Assembly: GCF_024679095.1 (NCBI RefSeq) | Contig: NW_026111758.1 | Location: 63,501-127,500 of the forward strand | DNA: 64,000 nucleotides | Source: Eriocheir sinensis | Lineage: Eukaryota; Arthropoda; Malacostraca; Decapoda; Varunidae | Direction: 5' to 3' | Shown: positions 22,763 through 34,712 of the stretch, piece after piece | How the letters are laid out: each line of letters begins with the position of its first letter | Position numbering within the stretch: the stretch's first letter is position 1 | Position numbers and translations under genes: made by a program | The notes under the pieces: generated by a model | What the model saw: the letters and a program-made list of their open reading frames with translations, nothing else | Database searches by the model: none | What the model was told of the DNA's origin: nothing

Positions 22763-23082
22763 CAGGGAATATTGACCAAAGGGTAGCCAACTAATTTTAA
22801 GATGCTGACTGCTAATTTCTGGACAAAATATGCTGCTGTTTATCATGGATAGTATTTTTCTACGGAAATCACTAAATAATTGACTTTTCAATGCCATTTT
22901 GCACCCGTCGCCGCCACATAAAATAGCTCGCAGAGGTTCAACTCGGGGACGAGGGAAACCGATTTTTTTTTTTTTTCGGGGGGGGGGAGCAGATTTTAGC
23001 TACTTCAACCGAATTTTACATAACCTATTCTCTAACGAGGGGGCATCGCCCCCCTCGACCCCCCTACACACACACACACACA

Positions 23083-23260
23083 TTTTTCCATACAGAAGCA
23101 TAACAACATGGAACGGACTTGACGAGGAGACTGTGTGTGCAAAAACGATTCATGAATTTAAAGCCAAACTGGATAATAAGCGTTATGGAGGCGGGACAGC
23201 ACAAGCCTAGTATGGCTCTTTTCCTGTGTTTCACAACTAGGTAGGTAGGTATTTCTGCAA
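23083..23260 (+). mobile_element. LINE 3' end with (AGGT)n tail
   Basis: Encodes YRSITTWNGLDEETVCAKTI and FKAKLDNKRY, a typical C-terminus of a CR1/L2-type ORF2, then ends in ttcacaactaggtaggtaggta. Only about 180 bp remain. A (CA)n run and G-rich and C-rich blocks precede it. Confidence 0.6.
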
Positions 23261-23473
23261 GGAGGTATTTCTCGCAACACCAACTGAACCGCCGCCGCAT
23301 ATGGGTGTGCTACGTCGTGCTTTAGTTCCATTAACATTTTTACATCATTGTGTCAATTTTCTTTCTCTTTTCCGGAAGTCACTAACTTGTTGCTGCACTG
23401 CTTTCAGGGACAAAAAAGAAATTCATGTTGTAAGAATTAACTTTGCCAGATGTGGCTACGCTATTGTCAATAT

Positions 23474-23930
23474 TGTTACACCACCGGCCCGTACACCGGA
23501 CTCCAAGCACAGGCAGGCAGTGTGCCTCAACCCCAGACCACCACACAACTGGCCGTGAACAAGAACAGCAAGACATACCACGCCAACACACCACGAGCGG
23601 ACAAGGCCGGGCAAAGAGGCTCACAGTGCAGGATTTCCACTTTACTTAACAGCTCCAACACGTACAGAACACTGGTTGACAATGCACAGTAACTCCAAGT
23701 ACTCAGAGGGGGGCACGGACACAGCACAGGGCTCACAAAAGCGGGCAAGGCACACGGGCAGCGCGCATGTCTCTCTCTGGCAGCTGGGCTCTCTCTCACC
23801 AGCAGCACGGCCGCGGCTCCCGGCACGCCGCGATGCACCTCCACGCCGGCCATCACCAGTCCGTGCCCCAAACTAGCACCCCACATACAAATAACACAAA
23901 TACCCCCAAAATATACCCCCTGGCGTAACA
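23474..23930 (-). mobile_element. Solo LTR, Gypsy type
   Basis: 457 bp bounded by TGTTACACCACC and TGGCGTAACA and flanked by ATAT at 23470-23473 and 23931-23934. Short inverted termini TGTTAC/GTAACA and the target duplication match the LTR element at 35675-40072, but the interior differs. Orientation is inferred as minus because the reverse complement begins TGTTACG like that element. No internal region remains, as expected after LTR-LTR recombination. Confidence 0.75.
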
Positions 23931-23935
23931 ATATT

Positions 23936-24253
23936 ATCCCTTGTAGCTCCTCCCTTCCCTTCCTCCCTTTCCTTCTCTTCCTCCCTTCCCTTCCTCCCTG
24001 TACCTCCTCCCTTCCCTTCTCTTCCTCACTGTACCTCCTCCCTTCCCTTCCCTTCCACCCTGTACCTCCTCCCTTCCCTTCCTCCCTGTACCTCCTCTCT
24101 TCCCTTCCCTTCCTCCCTGTACCTCCTCCCTTCCCTTCCCTTCCTCCCTGTACCTCCTCCCTTTCCTTCCCTTCCTCCCTTTCCTCCCTTCCCTTCCCTT
24201 CCTCCCTGTACCTCCTTCCTTCCCTTCCCTTCCACCCTGTACCTCCTCCCTCC
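23936..24253. repeat. CT-rich satellite, left part
   Basis: Units ctgtacctcctcccttcc. It continues beyond the foldback element at 25408. Confidence 0.9.
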
Positions 24254-25407
24254 CATAGCTGGGCATGATAACAGAAAACCCTATTCCCGATAACCGATAA
24301 CTGATAATGAAAAACCTTATCAGTGATAACCGATATTCGTTAACTGGAGACACAAATATAGGCGATAACCGATAACCAATGCCCTATATAAATCCACAAT
24401 TCCGATACTAGCTAGCGATAAGTCCGATAGGCTAAAACGATACTATATTGATATTTCAAATAGAAAAACATAGATGAATTCAAATTTTCATTATCTGTAT
24501 TTTAGAAAACTTACAAAACCTGAAAACCACACGTTGACACGTAGCCTACATATGGACGGTAATATCAGAAATGCCTGAACTGGTGTTGTGTTATTTGGCG
24601 ACCCCACCGTCAAAGCTGGCTTTTGTTTACAAACACTGGTCTGTATTGAACTGCATGCTCAGAAGCGTGAACCTGTACAGTCTCACAAAGCTTTTTAACT
24701 GTAATTAAGAGTTGGTGGAAGGCTGAATCAGACATACAGTACCACTACCACCATCCTCGCTGTTCCTAGAACGAAACTCTGTACAAGTTGTATTTATATG
24801 TATAGAGTGTCGTTCTAGAAACAGCAAGGATGTTGGTACTGTATGTATGATTCAGCCTTCGAGCAACTCTTAATGTTAAAAAGCTTTGAGACTGTACAGG
24901 GCTACGCTACTACTGGTCTGAACATGCAGTTCACGAGAGACCAGTGTTTGTACAAAGCCAGCTTTTGACGATGGGACACCAAATAACACAACACCGGGTG
25001 CTTCAATATCATGTCATGCTCACAAACGAATATGGAATATTAAATTTGAGGCAGTGAATAATCATTTTGGGGGCTAAGTTAAATGATTTTTCTCTTTGAT
25101 ATAGTGATTTTTTAGTTTAACATAAATAAATAACCTAGTGTTTTAATGTTGATGATCTAAGTATGACATATCTTCACCAAAGATATTTCATACCCAAGTT
25201 TATTCATACAACACCGGACCACGCATGCGCAGTAGGGAGAACTTTTTTTTCTGAGTGGCGGAAAAAAGTAGCAATTATCGCTAGTTTGGTTACAAAAGTA
25301 ACGAAGATACCAATGCATATTTAAATAAGTAGCGGATGGCCAATAACCCGATTTTGTTATCAGCAATAAAGTATCTCGATAACTTATCACGATAACGCCC
25401 AGCTATG
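24254..25407. mobile_element. hAT-like foldback element
   Basis: Termini catagctgggc (24254-24264) and gcccagctatg (25397-25407). Near both ends lie repeats of cgataaccgataa or gataagttatcg, as in subterminal transposase sites of hAT elements. The interior holds inverted arms at 24581-24780 and 24803-24996 (for example gctttttaactgtaattaag versus its reverse near 24876). No transposase. ctcctccct flanks both sides but sits in the satellite, so the target duplication cannot be proved. The hAT label is inference from end sequence. Confidence 0.6.
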
Positions 25408-25646
25408 CTCCTCCCTTCTCTTCCTCCTGTACCTCCTCCTTCCTTCCTTCCTCCTTCCCTCCCTTCCTCCTGTACCTCCTCCTTTCCCTTCCCTTCCTCC
25501 CTGTACCTCCTCCCTTCCCTTCCCTTCCACCCTGTGGCTCCTCCCTGCACTTCCCTTCCTCCCTGTACCTCCCTTCCCTTCCCTTCTTCCCTGTACCTCC
25601 TCCATTCCCTTCCCTTCCTCCCTGTACCTCCTCCCTTCCCTTCCCT
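25408..25646. repeat. CT-rich satellite, right part
   Basis: Continuation of the array at 23936-24253. A plus-strand frame running from here into the LINE RT is a chance fusion. Confidence 0.9.
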
Positions 25647-25656
25647 TTGTTGGGAC

Positions 25657-27559
25657 GCCCGAAGCCCATATGACGTAATTTACCTTGATTTTCAGAAAGC
25701 GTTTGATAAAGTTCCTCACGTTAGGCTTATTTCTAAACTGAGTTCCCACGGTATTAACGACCATCTATGTGCGTGGATTCATGACTGGCTCACCAACAGA
25801 GAACAACGTGTAGTTCTTAATGGTGAAGCATCGGATTGGCAACCCGTCACCAGTGGCGTGCCCCAAGGTTCGGTCCTGGGGCCAACACTATTCATAATTT
25901 ACGTGAACGACTTAGAAACTGATATCCTATCAAAAGTAGCCAAATTCGCCGACGACACCAAATTAGGAGGTACGGTAATGAACAGTCAAAGTTGCGAGAA
26001 TATTCAATCAGACTTACTAAGACTTGCTGACTGGAGCGAAAAATGGCAAATGAGTTTTAACGTAGATAAATGTAAAGTAATGCACATAGGTGAAAAAAAT
26101 CCTAACTTTAAATATCAGATTCAAGGACATGAGCTCAGCGAAGTAAAACAAGAAAAAGATCTTTGTGTCATTATCAGTAACACTCTTAACCCATGGGCTT
26201 CGGCTATAGGAAAGCCGAGAAGTGGCCGAGAAACGGCAAAATGACACTGCATTTTGACACTAAGAAAAGAGCATGGAACGTACATCAGAGTACGCCTCTC
26301 ATAACCATAAAGCTGTTAAAAATATTTACTTTTGCTCAAACTTCATATTTTTTGGGTGGTGTTTGTTACAAAATAAACAGTCTTGTGACGCGTGGCATCT
26401 AGCCGAGAGTCGCTTGTTGTCTACTTTAGAGAATTTGACAAGTGATTACTGTGTGGATAGATAATTCAGTCTGCCATAACCTTACAGCACCAACTATGAC
26501 AAAAAAGCCTGTCTCAAGATCACTCACCCACCACTGTGACCCAGGGCATGTATGGTGAGTTGCTCTATGCCACCACCGCTTACAACTAGCTCGAATTATG
26601 GGTTTTATAGTGAGCCCATTTTAGGGTCCACCGTACCACAGCCACGACTCGTGAAAGCCCAGAAAAGGGTCTGCCGACGTTCTCGGGTTAAAATGAGTGA
26701 TCAATGTTCTGCAGTAAAAAGCCAATATGATGTTAGGATTAATCTCAAGAAACTTTGATTATAAATCACCCGAACTTATGAAGAGATAATATTTAGCATT
26801 TGTAAGACCACACCTAGAATACGCCATTCAGTTCTGGTCACCGAACTATGTCAAAGATCAAGTTTTGCTAGAAAAGATACAGCGACGAGCAACGAAACAA
26901 ATTCCAGCTCGAAACTTGCCATATGACGTTTTCCTAAAAAGCGAAGGATAAGAGGGGACTTAATTGAAGTGTTCAAAATCCTTAATGGATTCAACAATAT
27001 TAACCCAGATAGTCTATTTCAGAGAGACACCAACACAATAACACGCAGCAACGGTATGAAGTTAAAGGGAAACCGATGTAACACATTGGTGCGCATAAGT
27101 TTTTTCAATAATAGAGTTGTCGATCACTGGAATAGACTCCCACCGTCAGTAGTTAGCGCACAGAGTATCAATAGCTTCAAGTCTTCATTGGATAAGTACT
27201 TCAGGGATATAAGATTATACTGACCCTTCTTCACATGTTTTCAGACAGATTGCAGCAAGACCTCAACTTAAATCCATATTATTCTCCCCCACAACCTAGA
27301 TTGCAAGTAGCGTAAGTTAACAATAGAGTAAAGCAACAGTTAATGTCCGCATGACAGGTGGAGTGAGGTGTGGGTGCAGTAAGGCGACAGGTTACTGGTG
27401 CCGTGCCTAGTACCGCCGGTAAAACGAGGATCAAGCCTCCACCTGTGCCCCTGAAACTACACCTCACCCATCGTGAGTATTAGGGGGGATCCTGGGGCTG
27501 CCCTGCGTAGGCCACCCGGCCTCTTCCAGTCTCCCTGTGTTTCTGTGTTCTTATGTATT
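25657..27559 (+). mobile_element. CR1-like LINE 3' half (duplication copy B)
   Basis: Begins inside the RT with YDVIYLDFQKAFDKVPHVRL, then GVPQGSVLGPTLFIIYVNDL and the catalytic box KFADDTKLGG. It is interrupted by the TTAA element at 26186-26691 and resumes with the C-terminal region up to the stop at about 27221, followed by the 3' UTR. Compared with copy A it has small deletions near 26908-26935 but lacks the premature TGA. The 5' junction abuts the CT satellite. Confidence 0.85.
26186..26691. mobile_element. piggyBac-like non-autonomous element, copy B
   Basis: Same insertion as 160-664, flanked by TTAA at 26186-26189 and 26688-26691. The left inner end is CCCA here rather than CCCG. Identical position in both LINE copies shows the insertion preceded the segmental duplication. 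Confidence 0.6.
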
Positions 27560-27824
27560 GAAGTCATTTTCCCCCACAGCTTGGGTTACCAGTAGTGTAA
27601 GTTAAGGGTAGTAATTTCCTCCTATTTCTCTCTTTACTGTAAAATTTCCATCTCCCTTTCTTTCTTAAAGGTACATGGTGTTCTCTTCTAACTATTTCCT
27701 GCCGGCACGTTGCCGGAGGGAGAGGTGGGTGGCGAGGAGCCTTCATCTTTTCTGTCCTGTTCTACCACACGTAGATTACTGGTAGTAGGGGTAGTAAACA
27801 GACACCCTCGCCAGCTATGCTCCC
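27560..27824. other. Duplicated flank, no gene recognised
   Basis: Counterpart of 1543-1800. It ends with gccagctatgctcc, which resembles the right end of the hAT-like foldback plus satellite at 25398-25412. Confidence 0.45.
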
Positions 27825-28015
27825 TCCCCTTCTCTTCCTCCCTTCCCTTCCCTTCCTCCCTGTACCTCCTCCCTTCCCTTCCCTTCTTTCGTCCCTTCGT
27901 GTCTCTCCCTTCCCTTCCCTTTCCTCCCTCCGTGTCTCTCCCTTCCCTTCCCTTTCCTCCCTCCGTGTCTCTCCCTTTCCTTTCGTCCCTCCGTGTCTCT
28001 CCCTTCCCTTCCCTA
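27825..28015. repeat. CT-rich satellite, short version
   Basis: Contains both unit types of 1843-2610 but is only about a quarter as long. Confidence 0.9.
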
Positions 28016-28180
28016 CCTTCTCCTTCTTCTTGGTCTTCTCCTGAAGGTCGGGGATACACACGAGACTGTGTTTACTCTCTCCTTGCTCTTGCTCTTGCTG
28101 TACAGGTGACCCGTTGGAGAGTCAGGCCTTCGTATCGGCACAACCTGTAAAAATAAAACAACACAAGCAGTATATATCCA

Positions 28181-28782
28181 TTACAAATCTTCCAATTCCC
28201 TATTTCTTGCACACCACATCTTTTCCAGAAAACTCCTCATGGCTTCTGTAATTCTCTCATTTGCTTCATCACTCAGTCTCAGCAGCAGCAGCATCCATTC
28301 CCTCTCTGTTCTTGCAATCCTCCCATTCACATCCCAGCCCACCTCACTCAGTGCCACCCTCATCATCTCCGTCCTTTCTCTCTGGTACCTCCCACACACC
28401 AGTATCACATGCGCGACAGTATCAATCAATCAATCAGTTTCATCCACACCCCTGTCACACATCTGACACACTTTGCTGCGGGACTCAGACCACCTGTAAT
28501 TTCTTGCATTCACATTCATACACTGCGCCCGAGCTTGGAAGAGAAGATCACCACCCAGGCTTCCATCATACCAGCTGACACACTGCGGGGCTTCCTTTTC
28601 CCTGTACCACTCCAAAGTGCTCTTTCGCTCCATCGCATGTTTCCAGACCGTCTCAGACCTCTCTTCCACTTTCTCACACCCCATTCTAGACCCTCACTGT
28701 TCCTGTCAGTCACCTTCCACTCAAAGAAGCGCCTCCCTCCCTCTCTGCTCACGTACCCACCTGACTCGCATACCACTGTCAC
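28181..28782 (-). pseudogene. LINE ORF2 C-terminal fragment with zinc finger (copy B)
   Basis: Counterpart of 2762-3353. The frame is broken near 28430 by an 18-bp insertion of (ATCA)n type at 28420-28437 and also near 28650. The zinc motif CQMCDRGVDET is present. Confidence 0.7.
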
Positions 28783-29187
28783 ATACTGTCAAGTCTTACG
28801 TTTTTTGCGCGTCTTACAAAATTTCGGTGATTTTCAAGTCTTACGGCGTAAGTTGAAAATCTTACGTTTTTTCTCCGCTTGCGACGTTTTTTTTTTTTTT
28901 TTCAATATATGTTTGATTTAAACAATTGGAAATATATCGTACGCGGCATATTCATGTGAGCGTGCTGAGTAACGGTTACTGTTACGGTTAAGGGAGCTTA
29001 AGGCGGCTTAATTTACACCTGCCTGGGACAGAAAACCTAAGTTTCAGGATGAAGTGCTTAAGAAAGTGATGTATACTGAAAAGAAAAGTGCGTAGAAGTG
29101 AAAAAGAAGAAAAGAGGAACGAGAGAATTAGGAGGACCTAAGAAGCGATACAAAGCGGCACAGGTCAAAAGAAGAAGAAGAAGATCA

Positions 29188-29474
29188 AGATTCTACAAGG
29201 AAGTGCAGGCGCCGCCGCTGCCGCTGCCAGCTGCTGCAGGAGAACATATCGCGCCGCTTGGATGCCTCCTCTTTACCGACGCAGAGAAAAATAAGGACAA
29301 TATACACAGAATGTGGTTATTACGGGAAAAGAGAAGACAACAAAAAGAACAACAAGCTACAATGATAGTAACAGCAGTGACAGAAGAATAAATCAAGACC
29401 GAGAGAACACAAGGAGCTGCCGTTGCAAAGGCAATAGCTCCACATCTACATCTACATCTACATCTACATCTACA
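29188..29474 (+). mobile_element. 3' end of a LINE lying before a longer copy
   Basis: From about 29204 it matches 34454-34712 almost base for base (gtgcaggcgccgccgctgcc through gcaatagctccacatctaca) and ends in an (ATCTAC)n tail. The longer LINE of the same family starts immediately after the tail, so two family members sit head-to-tail. The part corresponding to 34360-34450 is deleted. Confidence 0.7.
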
Positions 29475-30494
29475 GGAAAAAGAAGTGCAAGGGATGTGGA
29501 ACCTTCAAAGCAGTGAATGCCCTTCAAATCTGTAAGGAATGTGATGAAAATCCTCAAGATATGGAATCAGGCTCCCAGAACACCGCCAGCAACCGAAAGA
29601 GCCACATCTGTGGCAAATGTATTTTAGAAGTAAAAAATGATCAACCGGCCCTAGGATTTGCCAAGTGTAATAAATGGTTCCATATTGCATGTGAGAAAAT
29701 AAGTAGTAAACTATACCTAGCACTACAGGAGCAAGAAGAAGGAGAGGAGAACACCCTGCCCTTCTATTGTAGAGATTGCAAGAAACAGATAGATGCATAC
29801 TCAAAGAAGATAAATGAGCTTGAGGAGAGGATAAAAGATCTTGAAAAGAGAAGTGAGCCGGGGAACACACCCCAAACCATGGAGAAAATGACAGGAGTTT
29901 TAGAAAGAGTCATGAACAGGCTAGACCAGCTTGAGGAAAAGCTCAGGATGCAGGATGCTAAGATGAAAGAAAGAGAACAAGACAAGGAAGAAATAGTAAA
30001 TGAAGTTATGAGGAAATTTGAAGAAGTTAGGAAGGAAGAGGCAGATAAAGAGAGGAGGAAGAACAACATAGTCATCTACAATGTGCCAGAATCAGAGAAT
30101 GACAGTGCCATAAATGACACCCAACAATGTGATAGACTGATAAGAAACAAGCTGAAACTAGAAGACTATGAGGTAGTAGATGTGGTGAGACTGGGAAGAC
30201 GAGAAGAAAACAAAATTCGGCCGATCGATGCTTGTAAAACTTGGAAATCACCACCAAAAATGGAAAATAATGGGAAGTGCAAGAATGCTTAAGGATGACC
30301 CAAACATTACATACAAGAAAATGAGGATTGTTCCAGACATGACCAAGAAGGAAAGAGAAGAAAACTGGAATCTAAGAAATGAGCTGAAGCAAAAAAGAGA
30401 TGCTGGAGAGCAAGGATGGTACATAAGAAGGGGACAGTTGGTGAGAGGACAACAGAATCAGGGTGCAGGACTAGGTAACACAGGTAGAGACTGA
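29475..30494 (+). pseudogene. LINE ORF1 with PHD finger, coiled coil and RRM-like region
   Basis: RNA-binding ORF1 of the LINE at 29475-34712. Upstream CKGCGTFKAV lies in the same frame before the first possible start (GTG 29513). A PHD-type finger follows: CGKCILEV, FAKCNKWFHIAC, FYCRDCKK. A long coiled coil spans roughly residues 85-185. Then comes NNIVIYNVPESENDSAIND, an RRM-like core as in L1-type ORF1 proteins. A frameshift near 30225 moves the C-terminal domain (LKDDPNITYKKMRIVPDMTK) to another frame ending at 30494. It has no ATG start, so the 5' end is probably truncated. Confidence 0.75.
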
Positions 30495-30509
30495 CTTTCT
30501 GGGGACAAG

Positions 30510-31232
30510 ATTGACCATAATGTAAGTACTATTAAGTTACTTAATGTGCAAGGACTCACTACACCAAAGATGCTTGAATTAGAAAGATTAATAGAAAATG
30601 ACCTGGACATAATATGCATAACAGAGACACAACTAGTGTATGATAAAGTGCAAATTAGTGGTCACTTGAAAAAATATGATAGTATGAGAGGAAAAGATGA
30701 ACAGAAAGGAGGTGGACTGCTAGTTATGTTTAAAGACACAGAAGATATCCAAGCTGTTCAAAAGAAAACTATAAATAAAGATATTCTAGTTTTAGAGGCA
30801 CGGATACAAAGTACAAATCTTATTATTATTTTAGTATATGTTTCACTGTCGGATAAAGGAAGACAGAATTCAGTGCAATTAGAATTAAGTAATCTTATTG
30901 AGAAGTATGAAGAAGAAACTTTGATACTGCCGGGAGACTTTAATGGTCACGTAGGATTTCTAGGGGACCAGCCTATAAACAGAAATGGAAAAATGATTCT
31001 TGAGTGGATGGGAAATAACAGTATGATAATGCTAAATGATGACTTGCAATGTGAAGGGATGTACACATGGAGCCGAAACGAGCAGAAAAGTGTGATAGAC
31101 TATGCTCTATGTAATAACAAGTTCTTTGATATATACACAAGCATGAAAATAGACCAAGAACAGGAGAAAGTTGACATATCGGACCACAACCTGATAGAAA
31201 TAAACTTTAAGGTAGTGAAAGAGAAACAATAA
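30510..31232 (+). pseudogene. LINE ORF2: endonuclease domain
   Basis: Reads IKLLNVQGLTTPK (about 30528), DIICITETQLVYD (catalytic Glu), KGGGLLVMF, LPGDFNGHVGFLG, SVIDYALCNN and ISDHNLIEINF, the full set of APE-type endonuclease motifs. The frame stops at 31232 and the RT continues in another frame from about 31250, so one frameshift separates them. Confidence 0.8.
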
Positions 31233-31249
31233 ATTCAGGAAAACTAAAT

Positions 31250-33084
31250 GGGAAAAAATAGAGTATTACAGTACAAAAGCAGAGTGCCTGGAAAAATATG
31301 CACAGGAAATGGAAAACATTGCACAAAGTAGATCTGTAAACAATATAAGTGAGTTGAATAATGCTATTGTGAAATGTGCCGATAACATATTAAAGAGAAC
31401 ATTCAGAGTAAAATCTAGCAAGACAGCTAAAGAAGCACCTTGGATAAATGAAGAGATAAGAAAGCAAATCCAGATGAGGAAGAAGTTCAATAGGGCAAGA
31501 AGAAAAGCTGAGACTGATGAAGAACGGAACAGACTGAAAGAAAAGTATATTGAACAGAAATGTAAAGTGCAAATGCTGATAAAAAACGAAATATACAAAC
31601 ATGAGAAAAAGGTGACCAAGGAAATAAAAGAAAATGGAGACAAAACTAAACTGTGGGACTATATAAGAAAATTGCAAGGAAAAGTGCACAAAAAAGGAGA
31701 GCTAAAACTATTTAATGAACACAAGCAAGCCATATCAGAAGACGAAGCAGAGAAAGATATAAAAGTGTTTTGGAAGACAGTCTACCAGAAACATGAAAAT
31801 AAAATAATGGAACTGTGGAAGGATGAAACAAGAAAGCCCTACACTGAGAATTATGACACCAGAGGACATATTGTTCAGGCAGCTCCAGACTACACGGTGC
31901 CCGAGCCACTACGAGAGCACATGGATATGGCCTGCATTGTCCACAAGGAAATAAGACCCATGATGACTGTACAAATATCCAGGGAAGAGCTAACAAAAGT
32001 CCTAAAACAACTGAAGAATAAACAGGCGGCTGGACCTGATAAATGCAAGCCAGAATTTTACAAGGCACTGGTCCACAAACCAGACTGCATGGAAATAATG
32101 TTGAACTGCTTTAATGAGATCCTAGAAACTGGCAACATACCAAAGGAATGGAGAACATCTCATACAAAAATGATACCAAAAACTGCTAAACCAACAGCAA
32201 AAGATTTGCGCCCAATAGCATTGACAAATTACACCTACAAAATATTTATGGCAATACTGAAAGACAAAATAGAAGACCACCTAAGAAGCAGTAATGAAGT
32301 AAATGAAGCCCAAGCAGGATTCAGCAAAGGTGCAAGAATTGAAGATAACCTTCTCATATTGCAATACTGCATAGAAGACAGCTATACAAACCACAAAGCT
32401 CTGATTGTGACATCCATTGACTATACCAAGGCCTTTGACTCCATAAAGAGGGAAAAGATCGTGGAAACCATGATGAAATATAAGGTGCACCCCACAATAA
32501 TAAACACAATAGCCAACATCTATAAAGAGGATAACACCCTGATAAAATTGACAGAAGACAGACAAACAGAGATACCAGTCACAAGTGGTATAAGGCAAGG
32601 GTGTACCGGCTCCACCACATTATTTAAACTTATTACTTATGCCATTATGATGAAACTGGAGGAAGGCAGAGGCTTCAATAACACCAACATTCACATAAAT
32701 AGCCTGTTCTTTGCTGATGATGGCCTACTACTGTCTCACAGTATAGACGAGGCACAACACAGCATTAGACTATTAACAGAAATAAGTAGAGAATGTGGAC
32801 TGGAGATAAATAAAAATAAGAGCAAGATCATCAACTATAACTTAGAAAATAGTCCACAACAGATAGAAAACATACAAGTCTGTGAAGAAATCAAATATCT
32901 GGGCCTAACTCTACTAAACAACAGAAATATCTTTACAAAACAAAAGAAAATTATGATAGAGAAGGCACAAAAGCTGGCCAATCTTACATACTCAATCACA
33001 GCGAAAAGCTGTCATAAAATCACCGTAGGGAAAGCAAAGGTGCAAGAATTGAAGATAACCTTCTCATATTGCAATACTGCATAG
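31250..33084 (+). pseudogene. LINE ORF2: RT domain, first part
   Basis: RT of the PHD-finger LINE. Motifs: NKQAAGPDKCKPEFYKALV, TSIDYTKAFDSIKREKI, TSGIRQGCTGSTTLFKL and the catalytic box INSLFFADDGLLLSH. The frame ends at 33084 because a 710-bp tandem duplication starting at 33033 is not a multiple of three. Confidence 0.85.
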
Positions 33085-33742
33085 AAGACAGCTATACAAA
33101 CCACAAAGCTCTGATTGTGACATCCATTGACTATACCAAGGCCTTTGACTCCATAAAGAGGGAAAAGATCGTGGAAACCATGATGAAATATAAGGTGCAC
33201 CCCACAATAATAAACACAATAGCCAACATCTATAAAGAGGATAACACCCTGATAAAATTGACAGAAGACAGACAAACAGAGATACCAGTCACAAGTGGTA
33301 TAAGGCAAGGGTGTACCGGCTCCACCACATTATTTAAACTTATTACTTATGCCATTATGATGAAACTGGAGGAAGGCAGAGGCTTCAATAACACCAACAT
33401 TCACATAAATAGCCTGTTCTTTGCTGATGATGGCCTACTACTGTCTCACAGTATAGACGAGGCACAACACAGCATTAGACTATTAACAGAAATAAGTAGA
33501 GAATGTGGACTGGAGATAAATAAAAATAAGAGCAAGATCATCAACTATAACTTAGAAAATAGTCCACAACAGATAGAAAACATACAAGTCTGTGAAGAAA
33601 TCAAATATCTGGGCCTAACTCTACTAAACAACAGAAATATCTTTACTAAACAAAAGAAAATTATGATAGAGAAGGCACAAAAGCTGGCCAATCTTACATA
33701 CTCAATCACAGCGAAAAGCTGTCATAAAATCACCGTAGGGAA
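32323..33742 (+). repeat. 710-bp direct tandem duplication inside RT
   Basis: 32323-33032 is repeated as 33033-33742 with a single difference seen by eye (32937 a, 33647 t). The junction has a short agc overlap (aaagcaaagg at 33031). Only LINE sequence is involved. Confidence 0.9.
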
Positions 33743-34229
33743 AGCCTATTGGAAAAGTGTGTGCCTACCCTCAATTCTATATGGAGCAAATGTTATAAAT
33801 TTTACTGAAAGAGATATCCAACAACTACAGATCATTGAAAACAGTGTGTACAGGCATATATTGGGAGCACCAAGATTCGCCCAAACCTGCACGCTGCGAG
33901 GTGAAGTTGGAGCTTCAAGCATGAAGAAGAGAATAATGGAGGGTAAATTACTATATCTGAAATCTATCATAGACGCATACACCACAACAACACAGGAAAA
34001 TCTAACAAGAGAGGAAGATAACAGAAACAACTTGTTAAAAGAAGTATATAAAATGGCAAAAGGAAATCAGCAAAATTGGATAAAAAACATCAATAAGTAC
34101 TTAGAATGCTCCAAGCTAACTCTGAGAGATATTGGAAAATTAAAGAAAGAAGAAATTAAGGAAAAGCTGAGGAGCTGGGACACAGAAGAATGGAAACAAG
34201 AAGTCCAAAGTAAAAGAATTAAGCCTTGA
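33069..34229 (+). pseudogene. LINE ORF2: repeated RT core and thumb
   Basis: Second copy of the RT core (again with FADDGLLLSH) continuing into the true downstream part: YWKSVCLPSILYGANVINF, RHILGAPRFAQTC and a Lys-rich tail ending at 34229. The zinc-finger region CIMCGAEEENLQHFLLCC follows in another frame at 34370-34425. Confidence 0.8.
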
Positions 34230-34443
34230 ATTATATAAAATATACAAGCCTGAAATAAAATGTGAAGAACTTATATACGACAATACACCATCATCAGTTA
34301 CACTCTAAAGAGCCAGAACAAATAACCTAACACTCAATGATAGGAAAAGATTCTACAATGAAGACACAACATGCATCATGTGCGGGGCGGAGGAGGAGAA
34401 CCTCCAGCACTTCCTGTTGTGTTGCCCGGGGTACCAGGGCGTG

Positions 34444-34712
34444 CGCCGGGCAGTGCAGGCGCCGCCGCTGCCGCTGCCAGCTGCTGCAGGAGAACATATC
34501 GCGCCGCTTGGATGCCTCCTCTTTACCGACGCAGAGAAAAATAAGGACAATATACACAGAATGTGGTTATTACGGGAAAAGAGAAGACAACAAAAAGAAC
34601 AACAAGCTACAATGATAGTAACAGCAGTGACAGAAGAATAAATCAAGACCGAGAGAACACTAGGAGCTGCCGTTGCAAAGGCAATAGCTCCACATCTACA
34701 TCTACATCTACC
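34444..34712 (+). mobile_element. 3' end of the PHD-finger LINE with (ATCTAC)n tail
   Basis: C-terminal coding remnant and 3' UTR, ending in three atctac units. Nearly identical to 29204-29474. Confidence 0.75.

Noticed and set aside
25405..26244. A 279-codon frame starting in the CT satellite and ending in RT
   Set aside because: Chance fusion of repeat and LINE; the RT homology starts only at about 25657.
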